Source of the DNA: Streptomyces atriruber
GTDB taxonomy: Bacteria > Actinomycetota > Actinomycetes > Streptomycetales > Streptomycetaceae
Assembly (NCBI RefSeq): GCF_001418325.1
Contig: NZ_LIPN01000028.1
Span: 1-64,000 of the forward strand
Length of the DNA stretch: 64,000 nucleotides
Direction: 5' to 3'
The number at the start of each line of letters is the position of its first letter. Within the stretch, counting starts at the first letter, position 1. Made by a program: the position numbers and the translations under genes. Positions 55,134 through 63,208 of this stretch are shown one piece after another. The notes beneath the pieces are model-generated. The model ran no database searches, was not told where the DNA came from, and saw only the letters and a list, made by a program, of their open reading frames with translations.

Positions 55134-55890
55134 CGTCGGGCAGGCGTCCCAGCACAAAGGCGAAAGTCTCGACGAAACTGATGCGTTGCTGCGGGTGGGC
55201 CTCACCGATCAGTTGCAACCCGCGTTCGAGTTCCGCGTCGGTGAACGTAGACAGGACCGACATCCAGCGGCCCCGCACCAGCTCCAGCCAGTTGTCCCGT
55301 TGGATCTCGACGGAGTACCGCTCGTAGCTCGCCGTCACGTCGAGCCCCGCCCTTCTCAACGCCAGGGCGATGTCCATCGGTTCGGGTTGGCCCTCGGCGA
55401 ACCGGTCGATCGCTGCCGGGAACAGCGGATAGTCGATCTTGGGTGGCAGGGTGACGACGAGCACTCTGCCACCAGGGGCGAGGAGGGCGGCGAGTCCGCT
55501 CAGTGTCCTGTCCAGGTCCGAGAAGTGGTGGACGGCTTCCTTGATGAGGATCGCGTCGAGCGGCTCCGGGGTGAACCCCCCGCGGCCGTCGACCAGTTCC
55601 TCAGCTGTCGCCCGCACGGTGCGCACCCGGGGGTCTTGAGGGAGCTTGTCCAGCATGGGCTGGGAGGGGTCGACGGCCAGCACCGGCGCGTCCCCTGTGG
55701 CGCACGCCATCAGCCGCTCGACGAACAGACCGGTACCGACGCCGATGTCGGCGACCCGCTCGCCCGGCAGCGGTCGTAGGCTGTCCATGATCTTGCCGGC
55801 CATCCACTCCAGATAGTCCGGGCGGTGCTCCCAGGTGGTGTCATACGTGTTCGCGAGGCGTGAGTAGTGCTCGTCCAGGTGCTCGTTCAT
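55126..55890 (-). CDS. Class I SAM-dependent methyltransferase
   Basis: 254-residue methyltransferase. Motif I VADIGVGTGLFVERLM lies at about residue 45, VLAVDPSQPML is motif II, and LIKEAVHHFSDLDRTLSGLAALLAPGG is the typical post-motif helix. The N-terminus EHYSRLANTYDTTWEHRPDYLEW matches UbiE-like small-molecule methyltransferases. The start overlaps the Rieske stop as ATGA, with GGAGGG upstream. It probably methylates the operon's product or intermediate at N or O; which is unknown. Confidence 0.9.
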   Translation of the reverse strand: MNEHLDEHYSRLANTYDTTWEHRPDYLEWMAGKIMDSLRPLPGERVADIGVGTGLFVERLMACATGDAPVLAVDPSQPMLDKLPQDPRVRTVRATAEELVDGRGGFTPEPLDAILIKEAVHHFSDLDRTLSGLAALLAPGGRVLVVTLPPKIDYPLFPAAIDRFAEGQPEPMDIALALRRAGLDVTASYERYSVEIQRDNWLELVRGRWMSVLSTFTDAELERGLQLIGEAHPQQRISFVETFAFVLGRLPDDA

Positions 55891-57011
55891 TTTGCGGAAC
55901 CCTCCGAACTGGCAGTGGCGGTGCGGTGCAGAGCGTCGTCGACCCACTGGTGGAATGACCCCACGAGGTGCTCGTGCGGTGAATAGACCTGCTCGAAGCG
56001 CGCCGATTTCGCGCCGAGTTGAACGCGTTCTATCGCCTCCCAGTCCTGGCGGTTCGTGATGTCGAACAGCTTGACGGCATCCGTGGGGTCGAATGCCGGA
56101 TCGGCGATCGCGTCGGGGTGGTACAGCCAGTCGGCGACCACGCGGGTGCGGCCGGGGCTGCGCGGCTCGATACGCATGCACAGCGCGTGATCGGACGTGA
56201 GGTTGAGGGACACGCTCGGCCAGAGCAGAAGCCCGTAGAACATGGGATCTTCGTCATCGGGCAGTCCGGGCAGTGGAGCGGCGGTCGACTGACCCGAGAG
56301 TGAGAACCCGGTGGCGCCATCGGCGAGATGGGCCCCCTCGGCCACCGGTCCGCCCACGGTGCCGTACCCCGACCGGAACTGTGGGACGGTCGCGCAGAGT
56401 TCCGGGTGCATCGAGGGGCAGTGGTAGCACTCGCAGAAGTTCTCGTAGACCATCTTCCAGTTGGCGCCGACGTCGTAGCTGATCGTGTGGACGACCTGCA
56501 GGTCGGCGAGGCTGTACCTGGACAGGACGTCGACACCCTCGAAACGCGCGTGCACGAGCGGATCCAGTTGGTCCGTCAGTGGCGCAGCGTGCACGTCCAG
56601 GTTGACCCACACGAAGCCATTCCATATGTCGACGGCCGCCGAGTACAGATCACGGTCTTCCTTGAGTTCGCGGGGCAGGTCGTTGATGTAAGGAGCACCC
56701 ACCAGTCGACCGTCGAGGTCGTAGGTCCACCCGTGGTATTCGCAGCGGATGGACTTGCCGAGTTCCCCACGCTCGTCGACGCACAGGAGTGCGCCCCGGT
56801 GCCGGCAGAGGTTGAGCATGGCCCGCAGGTTCCCGTTCTTGCCACGAACGATCAGCACGCTCTCCCCGCCGACCTCCGCGCGGAGGAACGAGCCGGTCTT
56901 CGGGAGCGCCGAGGAATGGCCCACGCACATCCAGGACTTCTCGAAGATGGCGCGTCGTTCGTCGTCGAACTCCGCTTGCCCTGTGTAGCGCGACCTCGTC
57001 CAGGACGACAT
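55887..57011 (-). CDS. Rieske non-haem iron oxygenase, alpha subunit
   Basis: 374-residue oxygenase. The Rieske cluster ligands are Cys69-x-His71 (CRHRG) and Cys90-x2-His93 (CEYHGW). The mononuclear iron ligands are His197 and His202 in ECYHCPSMH, with a late aspartate near 315. The residue that bridges the two centres is Glu194 rather than the usual Asp, as in the carnitine oxygenase CntA. With overall length and sequence like choline/betaine-type oxygenases, this points to an alkyl-amine substrate rather than an aromatic ring. No ferredoxin or reductase gene is in the window, so electrons must come from elsewhere. AAGGAG precedes the ATG. Confidence 0.92.
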   Translation of the reverse strand: MSSWTRSRYTGQAEFDDERRAIFEKSWMCVGHSSALPKTGSFLRAEVGGESVLIVRGKNGNLRAMLNLCRHRGALLCVDERGELGKSIRCEYHGWTYDLDGRLVGAPYINDLPRELKEDRDLYSAAVDIWNGFVWVNLDVHAAPLTDQLDPLVHARFEGVDVLSRYSLADLQVVHTISYDVGANWKMVYENFCECYHCPSMHPELCATVPQFRSGYGTVGGPVAEGAHLADGATGFSLSGQSTAAPLPGLPDDEDPMFYGLLLWPSVSLNLTSDHALCMRIEPRSPGRTRVVADWLYHPDAIADPAFDPTDAVKLFDITNRQDWEAIERVQLGAKSARFEQVYSPHEHLVGSFHQWVDDALHRTATASSEGSAK

Positions 57012-57088
57012 CGTCGATCACTCCTTCTCTCGGGAAAGTGTGGTTTCGTACAGCTCCCGGCTCGTCGGCGCGCGCCGGGAGACAAGCG

Positions 57089-58225
57089 CTACGCCGCTGC
57101 GCGCAGCCGGTACGCGGCGAAGCGCTCGGCGATCTCCTGCGCGCGCCCCTCCGCGTCTGTGAGGGGCATCTCGGGGCAGTCGTAGCCGAGTTCGTCACTC
57201 ATGATGTCCATGGCCGAGCTCTCGAAGACCACCGTGCCGTCCGGGCGGATCTCGGCGATGCCGTCCTGCCGTTGGCCCGAGACGTTGATCGCCAGGGCCT
57301 CGTCCTGCGACATTCCCTCGGGGAGGCGCAGGCGTATCTTGTCCGACTCGATGGCCACTGGATATCCGCCGAGCAGGCCGTTCGGCCCCGGTGCGTGGAC
57401 GAAAGCGTCACGTTCGTTGACGAGGGGTTCGAGAACACTGAGCGCGGACGCGGCGGTCATGCCCTGACCGGCCATTCCGCCGGTGCGGCGGTACTCGGTA
57501 GGCAGGCGGCGCAGCAGGCCGGGGATGTCGAGTTCCGCCGTGATGTCGCTGCCCCGGTGGAGCACCGCGAGGCTCATCCTCGCGCGACCGCTGTCGCCGC
57601 GCCGCGACAGACGATGCGAGACGTAGTGATGGGCGATGAGCCGGACCTCGACGTCGTCCGGGGCACAGGCCAGGTGGTCGGCTGCGACGGCCTGCAGTCC
57701 GGGGACGTTGTTGGCCACGTTGCCTATGCCCACGTCCGGTGAGAGGCCCACCGAGGCGAGCGCCGGGTGCACGGCATCGGGGTAGGCCGCGTTGACCACG
57801 ACCGGTTCGATGCCGGACAGCTTGACGGCCTCCATCGCCTTCATCACCGGTACCAGGTGCATGGGGAGCCAGGGGCCGTAGTTGGCGGCGTACAGACGCT
57901 GGAAGGCGTCCTGGGGCAGCGTGGAAATCACCCACCACGACTGATAACTGGCGGAGAGGAAGAGCACGTCTGGGCGGAATGCTGCAATACGTTCCGCGGT
58001 GCGCTCCACGTCCACCAGGTCGGTGGTGGAGTGGCTGACGGTGGGTGAGAATCCGCGTTGCAGGCCGCAGAACCGCGTCATGTTGGTGGTCCGCAGCAGG
58101 GCTTCCTCGTCCCTGCCGACGAGTTCGACGTGCCGCTTGTGCCGACTGTGCGCCAGTTCGTGGAAGACTCGGCGCCCGATGTCGCCGGATCCGAGGACCA
58201 TGATCTTGCGAAGGTCGTGGCTCAT
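57089..58225 (-). CDS. Rossmann-fold NAD(P)-dependent oxidoreductase
   Basis: 378-residue protein. The N-terminal nucleotide-binding motif is MVLGSGDIGRRVFHEL (glycines at about 12-17) followed by VELVGRDEEAL, which ends the second strand. The middle contains NAAYPDAVHPAL and NNVPGLQAVAADHL, reminiscent of saccharopine-dehydrogenase-like or malate-dehydrogenase-like proteins, but I cannot place it in one family. The C-terminus is IAERFAAYRLRAAA. It starts in an ATGA overlap with the HAD gene upstream. Reduction of an imine or keto intermediate is a reasonable guess; the substrate is unknown. Confidence 0.75.
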   Translation of the reverse strand: MSHDLRKIMVLGSGDIGRRVFHELAHSRHKRHVELVGRDEEALLRTTNMTRFCGLQRGFSPTVSHSTTDLVDVERTAERIAAFRPDVLFLSASYQSWWVISTLPQDAFQRLYAANYGPWLPMHLVPVMKAMEAVKLSGIEPVVVNAAYPDAVHPALASVGLSPDVGIGNVANNVPGLQAVAADHLACAPDDVEVRLIAHHYVSHRLSRRGDSGRARMSLAVLHRGSDITAELDIPGLLRRLPTEYRRTGGMAGQGMTAASALSVLEPLVNERDAFVHAPGPNGLLGGYPVAIESDKIRLRLPEGMSQDEALAINVSGQRQDGIAEIRPDGTVVFESSAMDIMSDELGYDCPEMPLTDAEGRAQEIAERFAAYRLRAAA

Positions 58226-58911
58226 GAGCCACCTCCGAAGTGAGCGGTGGATGCTGCCAGGGGGTGACTGCGCTCGATCAGACGAGGCAGTTCGCGCATG
58301 GAGGAGAAGGTCTGGACGCCGTCCTTGTGCGGCCCCACGGTGGAGTTGCCGGTGTACTGCAGGACGCGCATGCCCGCGTCGAGCGCCGCCTGGACACCGA
58401 CCTGGCTGTCCTCGATGACGAGGGAGTCGGCGCCCTCCGCGCCGCATTCGGTGGCGGCCCAACGAAACAGCGTGGGGTCGGGCTTCCACGCGCCGATGTC
58501 GTACGCGGAGAAGAGCCGGCCATCGAAGTGGTGCAGCACGCCGGCCTGGCTCAGCCTGCGTTCGATGATCTCCCGAGGGCTGTTGGAAGCGACGCACATG
58601 CCCAGGCGCGGGTCGGAATCCAGCTGCTCCAGTGCCTCGGCGACACCGTCAATGGGAGCCAGCCGGTCGCCGATGAGCTCCTCGCATGCGGCACGGGCGA
58701 TGGCCATGGCGTGGGCCGGTGCGTTGGCCTGCGTCATCTCCTCCATGAGATCGATGCACTCCTGCATCTTCTTTCCGGAGAAGAGCTCCTCTTGTTGTGT
58801 GGCGTTGAGGCTGAGCCCCATCAGCTGTCCGACGTAAGCCAGTGCCCCGTTCTCGGCATACTGGGTGTCGACCAGGACGCCGTCCAGGTCGAAGATCACA
58901 AATCTACTCAT
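58222..58911 (-). CDS. HAD-superfamily phosphatase or phosphomutase
   Basis: 229-residue subclass I HAD hydrolase. Motif I is DLDGVLVD (Asp8, Asp10), motif II serine is in VASNSP, motif III lysine in KPDPTLF and motif IV acid in VIEDSQVGV. The four-helix cap lies between residues 15 and 85. This build fits beta-phosphoglucomutase or small-phosphate phosphatases. It overlaps the ATP-grasp gene by eight bases and the next gene by four. A phosphorylated intermediate in the pathway is implied. Confidence 0.9.
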   Translation of the reverse strand: MSRFVIFDLDGVLVDTQYAENGALAYVGQLMGLSLNATQQEELFSGKKMQECIDLMEEMTQANAPAHAMAIARAACEELIGDRLAPIDGVAEALEQLDSDPRLGMCVASNSPREIIERRLSQAGVLHHFDGRLFSAYDIGAWKPDPTLFRWAATECGAEGADSLVIEDSQVGVQAALDAGMRVLQYTGNSTVGPHKDGVQTFSSMRELPRLIERSHPLAASTAHFGGGS

Positions 58912-60151
58912 AGGCGATCCAGTCCGTGTTCTCGATGCGGGTCACGGTCTCTGCAAGCTCCTCGTGGCTGTCGGTGCAGCCGAGTACGGCCGCCACTGTG
59001 CCGCGGCCGCCGACGCGCCAGTCGACCTTCGACCCCGGCTCCTTCAGCACGGTGACCTGGTCCACGTTCGGCAGCCGCTCCAGGGCACCGACGTCGTGTA
59101 TCGCCTGCACCCGACGCGCGTGTCGGGGAGGCGCGATCAGGTAATGGAAGGCGATCGGGCCGTCCTTCTTCACGTCCGGCGTCTCGTACGTCTGGCCAAG
59201 GGCAGCGCGGACCGCGATGTCGCCGGGGTCGCTGCTGTGCGAACGCAGCGCGAGGTCGTCCACCCAGGCGCCGAGACGCCCGTTGACCTCGATGATCCGT
59301 GGCCCCGTAGGGGTCAGCTTGATCTCGACGTCAGCGATGCCGTGGATGTTCAGGGCGCGCACGGCGCGGCACGCCAAATCGCGTACCTCGCGAACTTCCT
59401 GTTCGGGGACGAGAGAGAAGCCGCCGTAGCCGCCGCGTTCGCGGAACGGCTCGGCGAGGGCGAACTTGCTGGTGACGAAGACGGGCCGCACGTCGTCCCC
59501 GTCGGCCACGACGTCGACGGCGATGTAGTCACCCCACGGGGGCTCCGTGGGCCGCCCGACGAGGAGTTCCTCGAGGACGACCGAGGTTTCGGTGGGGCCG
59601 CCGTGCGAGGTGTCGAACATCCCAGCCAGGGCGGTGCGGAATTCCTCGGCCGTCGCGACGGCAACCGTGTTCCGGCTTGAGGTGCCGGCGGCGGGTTTGA
59701 TGACAGCGGGCAGGCCCACCTTCGCAAGCGCCTCATCGGCATGTTCGGGTGCGCTGATCACTTGGCATCGGATGCTGTCGATGCCCGCCTCCGCCAGGCG
59801 CTGCCGCTGCAGATCCTTACGCGTGATCGCGCCGAGGTCGGCGGGCCGGTGGTAGGGCAACTTGAGTGCGTCGGCCAGTCGAACGGCGAACACCACTTGA
59901 GATTCAGTGAACGTGACGATGCCAGTCGGTGAGAGATCCCGCAGTGTGCGGAGGATCTCGGCTTCCGAGCGGCCCACGGTATTTACGACTGTCCCGATGT
60001 CCTCCAGCGTCGGAATCAGTTCCTGGGCGTGTTCCGAACCCGCTGTCACAAAGACGAGTTCGCACTCTCGCTCTCGCGCGATGTCCGCCAGACGTGGCGG
60101 CGGGAGAGTCCCGGAGTCGTAGATGACGAGGAGCACCGGTTTGTACCTCAT
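58904..60151 (-). CDS. ATP-grasp carboxylate-amine ligase
   Basis: 415-residue ligase with a preATP-grasp N-terminal domain (RYKPVLLVIYDSGTLPPP), an ATP-binding lysine in LPAVIKPAAGTSSRNTV at about 155 and the metal-binding IIEVNGRLG at about 300. These enzymes join a carboxylate to an amine or other nucleophile through an acyl phosphate. It lies centrally in the operon, 62 bases after the GS-like gene. Its GSRNT-type loop resembles small-molecule dipeptide and amino-acid ligases. The substrates are unknown. Confidence 0.9.
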   Translation of the reverse strand: MRYKPVLLVIYDSGTLPPPRLADIARERECELVFVTAGSEHAQELIPTLEDIGTVVNTVGRSEAEILRTLRDLSPTGIVTFTESQVVFAVRLADALKLPYHRPADLGAITRKDLQRQRLAEAGIDSIRCQVISAPEHADEALAKVGLPAVIKPAAGTSSRNTVAVATAEEFRTALAGMFDTSHGGPTETSVVLEELLVGRPTEPPWGDYIAVDVVADGDDVRPVFVTSKFALAEPFRERGGYGGFSLVPEQEVREVRDLACRAVRALNIHGIADVEIKLTPTGPRIIEVNGRLGAWVDDLALRSHSSDPGDIAVRAALGQTYETPDVKKDGPIAFHYLIAPPRHARRVQAIHDVGALERLPNVDQVTVLKEPGSKVDWRVGGRGTVAAVLGCTDSHEELAETVTRIENTDWIAYE

Positions 60152-60213
60152 GGGGGAGCCTCCGTATTCGATGGGGCAGGCGGCAACCGTCGTCGGCGGC
60201 GGGGGCCCACGCA

Positions 60214-61617
60214 TCAGTAGCGCAGAGCGTGGGTGAGGAATTCGAACTCGGTCCCCATGGCGTCCATGTAGGCGATGTCGGCCCGCTTGAGAGACGGATA
60301 GAGCGCGCCGCGCATCGGCCCCAGGGCCGACATGAGTACTTCGTCCTCTTCCAGTGCGTCGACAGCCTCGGCAAGCGATCGTGGAAGGCGACGGATGCCC
60401 CGCCGTTCCTGCTCCGACGGGGAGAGCAAGTTGGGGTCTTCCTGGAGTGGGGGGCCGGGGTCCAGGGCGTTGTTGATCCCGTCCAGACCGGCGTGAAGGA
60501 TCGCGCCGAGCAAGAGGTAAGGATTCGCGGTGGAATCACCGACCTTGACCTCGATGTTCGTCGACGTCACCGCGCTGCCGCGCAAACGGCTCGGGATCCT
60601 CACAGCGGCTTCACGGTTGTCCTGCCCATAGCATGCGTATGCTCCCGACCACATTCCGGGCCTCAGCCGACGGTAGCTATTGACGCTGGCGCAACCGAGT
60701 GCCACGAGGGCGGGCAGGTGAGCGAGCAGGCCGCCGACGAAGTGACGGGCCGTCTTGGACAGCCCCAGCCGGTCGCTGTCCTCGGCGAATACGTTCCGAC
60801 GGTCACTGCGACTGCCGGCGTCGTCCCAGAGCGACAAATGCAGATGATTGCCGTTGCCTCTGAATCCGGGACTCGGCACGGGCGCGAACGTCGCCCACAT
60901 TCCGTGTTGTTCGGCCAGGGCGCGGGCCGTGAGCCGGTGCCACACGATGCTGTCCGCGGCGCGGAGGGCATCGTCGTGGCGGAGTGTCATCTCGTGCTGG
61001 CCGGCCCCGAATTCGGGGTGGTACAGCTCGACGTCGATGCCCTGCTGTTGCAACGCTCGGGCCAGGGACGTCGCATAGTCGTGGGTGACGTCGAACCCGC
61101 GGGCGTCAAAGCACAGGGTGTCGTCCAGGACTTCCAGACTGTTCGGTTCCGGGCGCTTGCGGCAGAGCGTGAACTCCGCCTCGAACGCGGCTCGTACGGT
61201 GAGCGGTTCGCATGCCTGTATCGCCTCTTTGAGGAACGTGCGGGGACAGGCCGCCCAAGGGCGGCCGTCGATGTCGACCAGATCGCACAGCATGGCCGCA
61301 GCACCCGCCGCGTACGGCAGCGGGATGAACGTTCGGGGGTCGGGTACGAGCCGGACTTCACCAACGGCGTCGAATCCCGGCACTGGCTGCCCCAGGTCCG
61401 ACAGGTTGGATGCCTGTCGGGTTTTCGCGAGTCCTATACCGGAGGACATCCGATCCCTCAGGGAGGTCCGAGAGACTGCTTTCCCTCGGGTGATTCCGTT
61501 GTGGTCCACCCAGAAGAACCTGGTGAACTCGATCTCCTGTTGCTCCACGGCCGCGAGAATTCGCGCCCATTCATCGGTAACAGCTGAATCGTGCGAATCC
61601 TGCTGGACGTCGGCCAT
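60214..61617 (-). CDS. Glutamine synthetase-like gamma-glutamyl ligase
   Basis: 467-residue GS-superfamily enzyme. Metal and ATP ligands are retained: Glu146 and Glu148 (FEAEF), Glu202 (HPEF), Glu209 (QHEM), His258 (GNGNHLH) and Arg340. Two substrate-site residues differ from canonical GS: the RIEVRF block reads NIEVKV (Asn354, Lys358). The adenylylation-site region is not conserved. It is best compared with PuuA, IpuC, TdnQ and GlnA-like proteins that form gamma-glutamyl amides of amines. In this operon, beside an amidotransferase, a gamma-glutamylating role on an amine intermediate is more likely than nitrogen assimilation. The start follows GGAAGG. Confidence 0.88.
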   Translation of the reverse strand: MADVQQDSHDSAVTDEWARILAAVEQQEIEFTRFFWVDHNGITRGKAVSRTSLRDRMSSGIGLAKTRQASNLSDLGQPVPGFDAVGEVRLVPDPRTFIPLPYAAGAAAMLCDLVDIDGRPWAACPRTFLKEAIQACEPLTVRAAFEAEFTLCRKRPEPNSLEVLDDTLCFDARGFDVTHDYATSLARALQQQGIDVELYHPEFGAGQHEMTLRHDDALRAADSIVWHRLTARALAEQHGMWATFAPVPSPGFRGNGNHLHLSLWDDAGSRSDRRNVFAEDSDRLGLSKTARHFVGGLLAHLPALVALGCASVNSYRRLRPGMWSGAYACYGQDNREAAVRIPSRLRGSAVTSTNIEVKVGDSTANPYLLLGAILHAGLDGINNALDPGPPLQEDPNLLSPSEQERRGIRRLPRSLAEAVDALEEDEVLMSALGPMRGALYPSLKRADIAYMDAMGTEFEFLTHALRY

Positions 61618-61676
61618 CGTGCCTTCCGATCTCTTCAGCCTGCACGCTGATTCTCGGCTGCCAGGCCCCGGGAACC

Positions 61677-62480
61677 TCAGACCCAGGTGACACCGGCGGA
61701 GAGCTCGTCGTCGTAAAACCCGAAGAAGAAGCCCATGGTGACGCGGTCGCTTCCGGTGACTTCCTCGATCGAGTGGTAGAAGGTCGGGTTGAGCAGGTAT
61801 ACGTCGCCGACCTGCGGCTTGAAGTCCTGGCGTGGTACATCGGCCACCACGGCCTCGTCGTACCCGAAACCGTCGATGATCTTGTATCGCTCGTCCGCGG
61901 ATTCCCAGGCCTTCTGGTACGCGCGCAGTTCTCCGCCCTCGTCGCATTCCTGTATGCAGACCACACAGCTCAGTTGGTGGCGCAGGCGCGATACGACAAG
62001 GCCCTTGCCAGCCGCGTCGCGCATGATGTTGTCGTTGTGCAGTGGGGTTCGAATTCCATGGGAATATATCCGCACATTCGACTCCGCATACCTCTGGCCG
62101 TCCGGTTCGACCGCCGGCTCGAAGCTGGTGAGGTCGAAGGCCTCACGCAATGCGTCGCGGGTGCGCCGCGCGAGATCGAAGGAGACCGTTGCTGTGAGTT
62201 TCTCGGCCTCCCGTGCCTCATGGAAGTAGTCGTCCATCCGTCCGATGTTCTTGGCCAGATAGGGGCCGATCGTGGTCAGAGTGCTGTTGGCGTAGTGAGT
62301 GGTGACAGCTCGTTCGAACAACGGGCTGATGCGCCGCCTGTTAGCAGAAAAGTCCGCTTCGGGGAGCAGGTGCCTGATGACGACCACGGAGCAGGTTCCG
62401 TCCACGAGCGCGCGAAGGAGGTCCTTTCCCGCCTTCTCGGTGCCGTGGTCCAGGGCAGCCATCTTCCATTCAGTATTCAT
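61677..62480 (-). CDS. Fe(II)/2-oxoglutarate-dependent oxygenase
   Basis: 267-residue prolyl-4-hydroxylase-like oxygenase. The HxD motif is His148-Asn-Asp150 in TPLHNDN, the distal ligand His236 in NPTFYHSIEE, and Arg246 in DRVTMGFFFGF would bind 2-oxoglutarate. The jelly-roll strands around them are clear. It starts in an ATGA overlap with the amidotransferase gene. This gives the operon a second oxidative step beside the Rieske enzyme. The substrate is unknown. Confidence 0.88.
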   Translation of the reverse strand: MNTEWKMAALDHGTEKAGKDLLRALVDGTCSVVVIRHLLPEADFSANRRRISPLFERAVTTHYANSTLTTIGPYLAKNIGRMDDYFHEAREAEKLTATVSFDLARRTRDALREAFDLTSFEPAVEPDGQRYAESNVRIYSHGIRTPLHNDNIMRDAAGKGLVVSRLRHQLSCVVCIQECDEGGELRAYQKAWESADERYKIIDGFGYDEAVVADVPRQDFKPQVGDVYLLNPTFYHSIEEVTGSDRVTMGFFFGFYDDELSAGVTWV

Positions 62481-63208
62481 AGTTCTTCACCACCGTTCGA
62501 ATCGTTGATGGGGATATCCAGTACTGTCTCGGCGGGCAGGAGCCCCCACTGTTCCGTCGGCGCGAGCACCGGGATCCTGTCCGACGCGATGATGGTGCAG
62601 CCTCCGACGGTCACCTTGAAAAGGGTGAAGAAGAGTGGGGTCGGGGTGTCCGGCGGGCTCCAATGCACTACGTGGGCGCGGCCAGGCCGAACCGCTATGG
62701 CGTTTCCGGATGTTGTCTGCCCGGCCGGGATGTCCCGGAGCGCCGTGAGCGTCTTCTTCTCGTCCAGGAACGTGGCTCCATGGGGAATGATGTACTCGAA
62801 GTACTCAGCAGTATCGAAGACCGACTCTTCCATTCCGAGCATCTTGTGCACCGTGGGCATATAGCCGTTGTGCATGAAATACCAGTCGTCTTCGGATCGT
62901 TGCAAAGGGTGTGTGAACCTGTACCCCCTGTCCTTCTCCAGTGTCGCGTTGCGGACATGAACAGCGAGGAAGTCCGTTCGAATGTCCTCGATCCCGGATT
63001 CATGCGCGCTCTCGGCAATCGGGCGCGTGTCCCGATGTACGGCGATTCCCGCGGGGACTTGTGGGTCGCTCCATACTGCTCCCCACCCATGCTGATGCCG
63101 AAGGGTCGGGTTGTCGTGATCGGCCGACTCTCCCTTGCTCATGGCGATTGCCGCACCCAGAACTTCCTTCGCCGATACGTCGCCGTACGCCACCATCATT
63201 CGGCACAT
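62477..63208 (-). CDS. Class-II glutamine amidotransferase-like hydrolase
   Basis: 243-residue Ntn hydrolase. The nucleophile is Cys2, exposed after removal of Met1 (MCRMMVAYG). The conserved LAVHVRNAT and WYFMHNGYMP blocks form the glutamine pocket. A lone GATase-II domain of this size matches EgtC, the gamma-glutamyl hydrolase of ergothioneine synthesis, and related proteins. Without a fused synthetase domain it most likely removes a gamma-glutamyl group instead of donating ammonia. AAGGAGAG precedes the ATG, and it overlaps the MFS gene by 13 bases. Confidence 0.9.
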   Translation of the reverse strand: MCRMMVAYGDVSAKEVLGAAIAMSKGESADHDNPTLRHQHGWGAVWSDPQVPAGIAVHRDTRPIAESAHESGIEDIRTDFLAVHVRNATLEKDRGYRFTHPLQRSEDDWYFMHNGYMPTVHKMLGMEESVFDTAEYFEYIIPHGATFLDEKKTLTALRDIPAGQTTSGNAIAVRPGRAHVVHWSPPDTPTPLFFTLFKVTVGGCTIIASDRIPVLAPTEQWGLLPAETVLDIPINDSNGGEEL

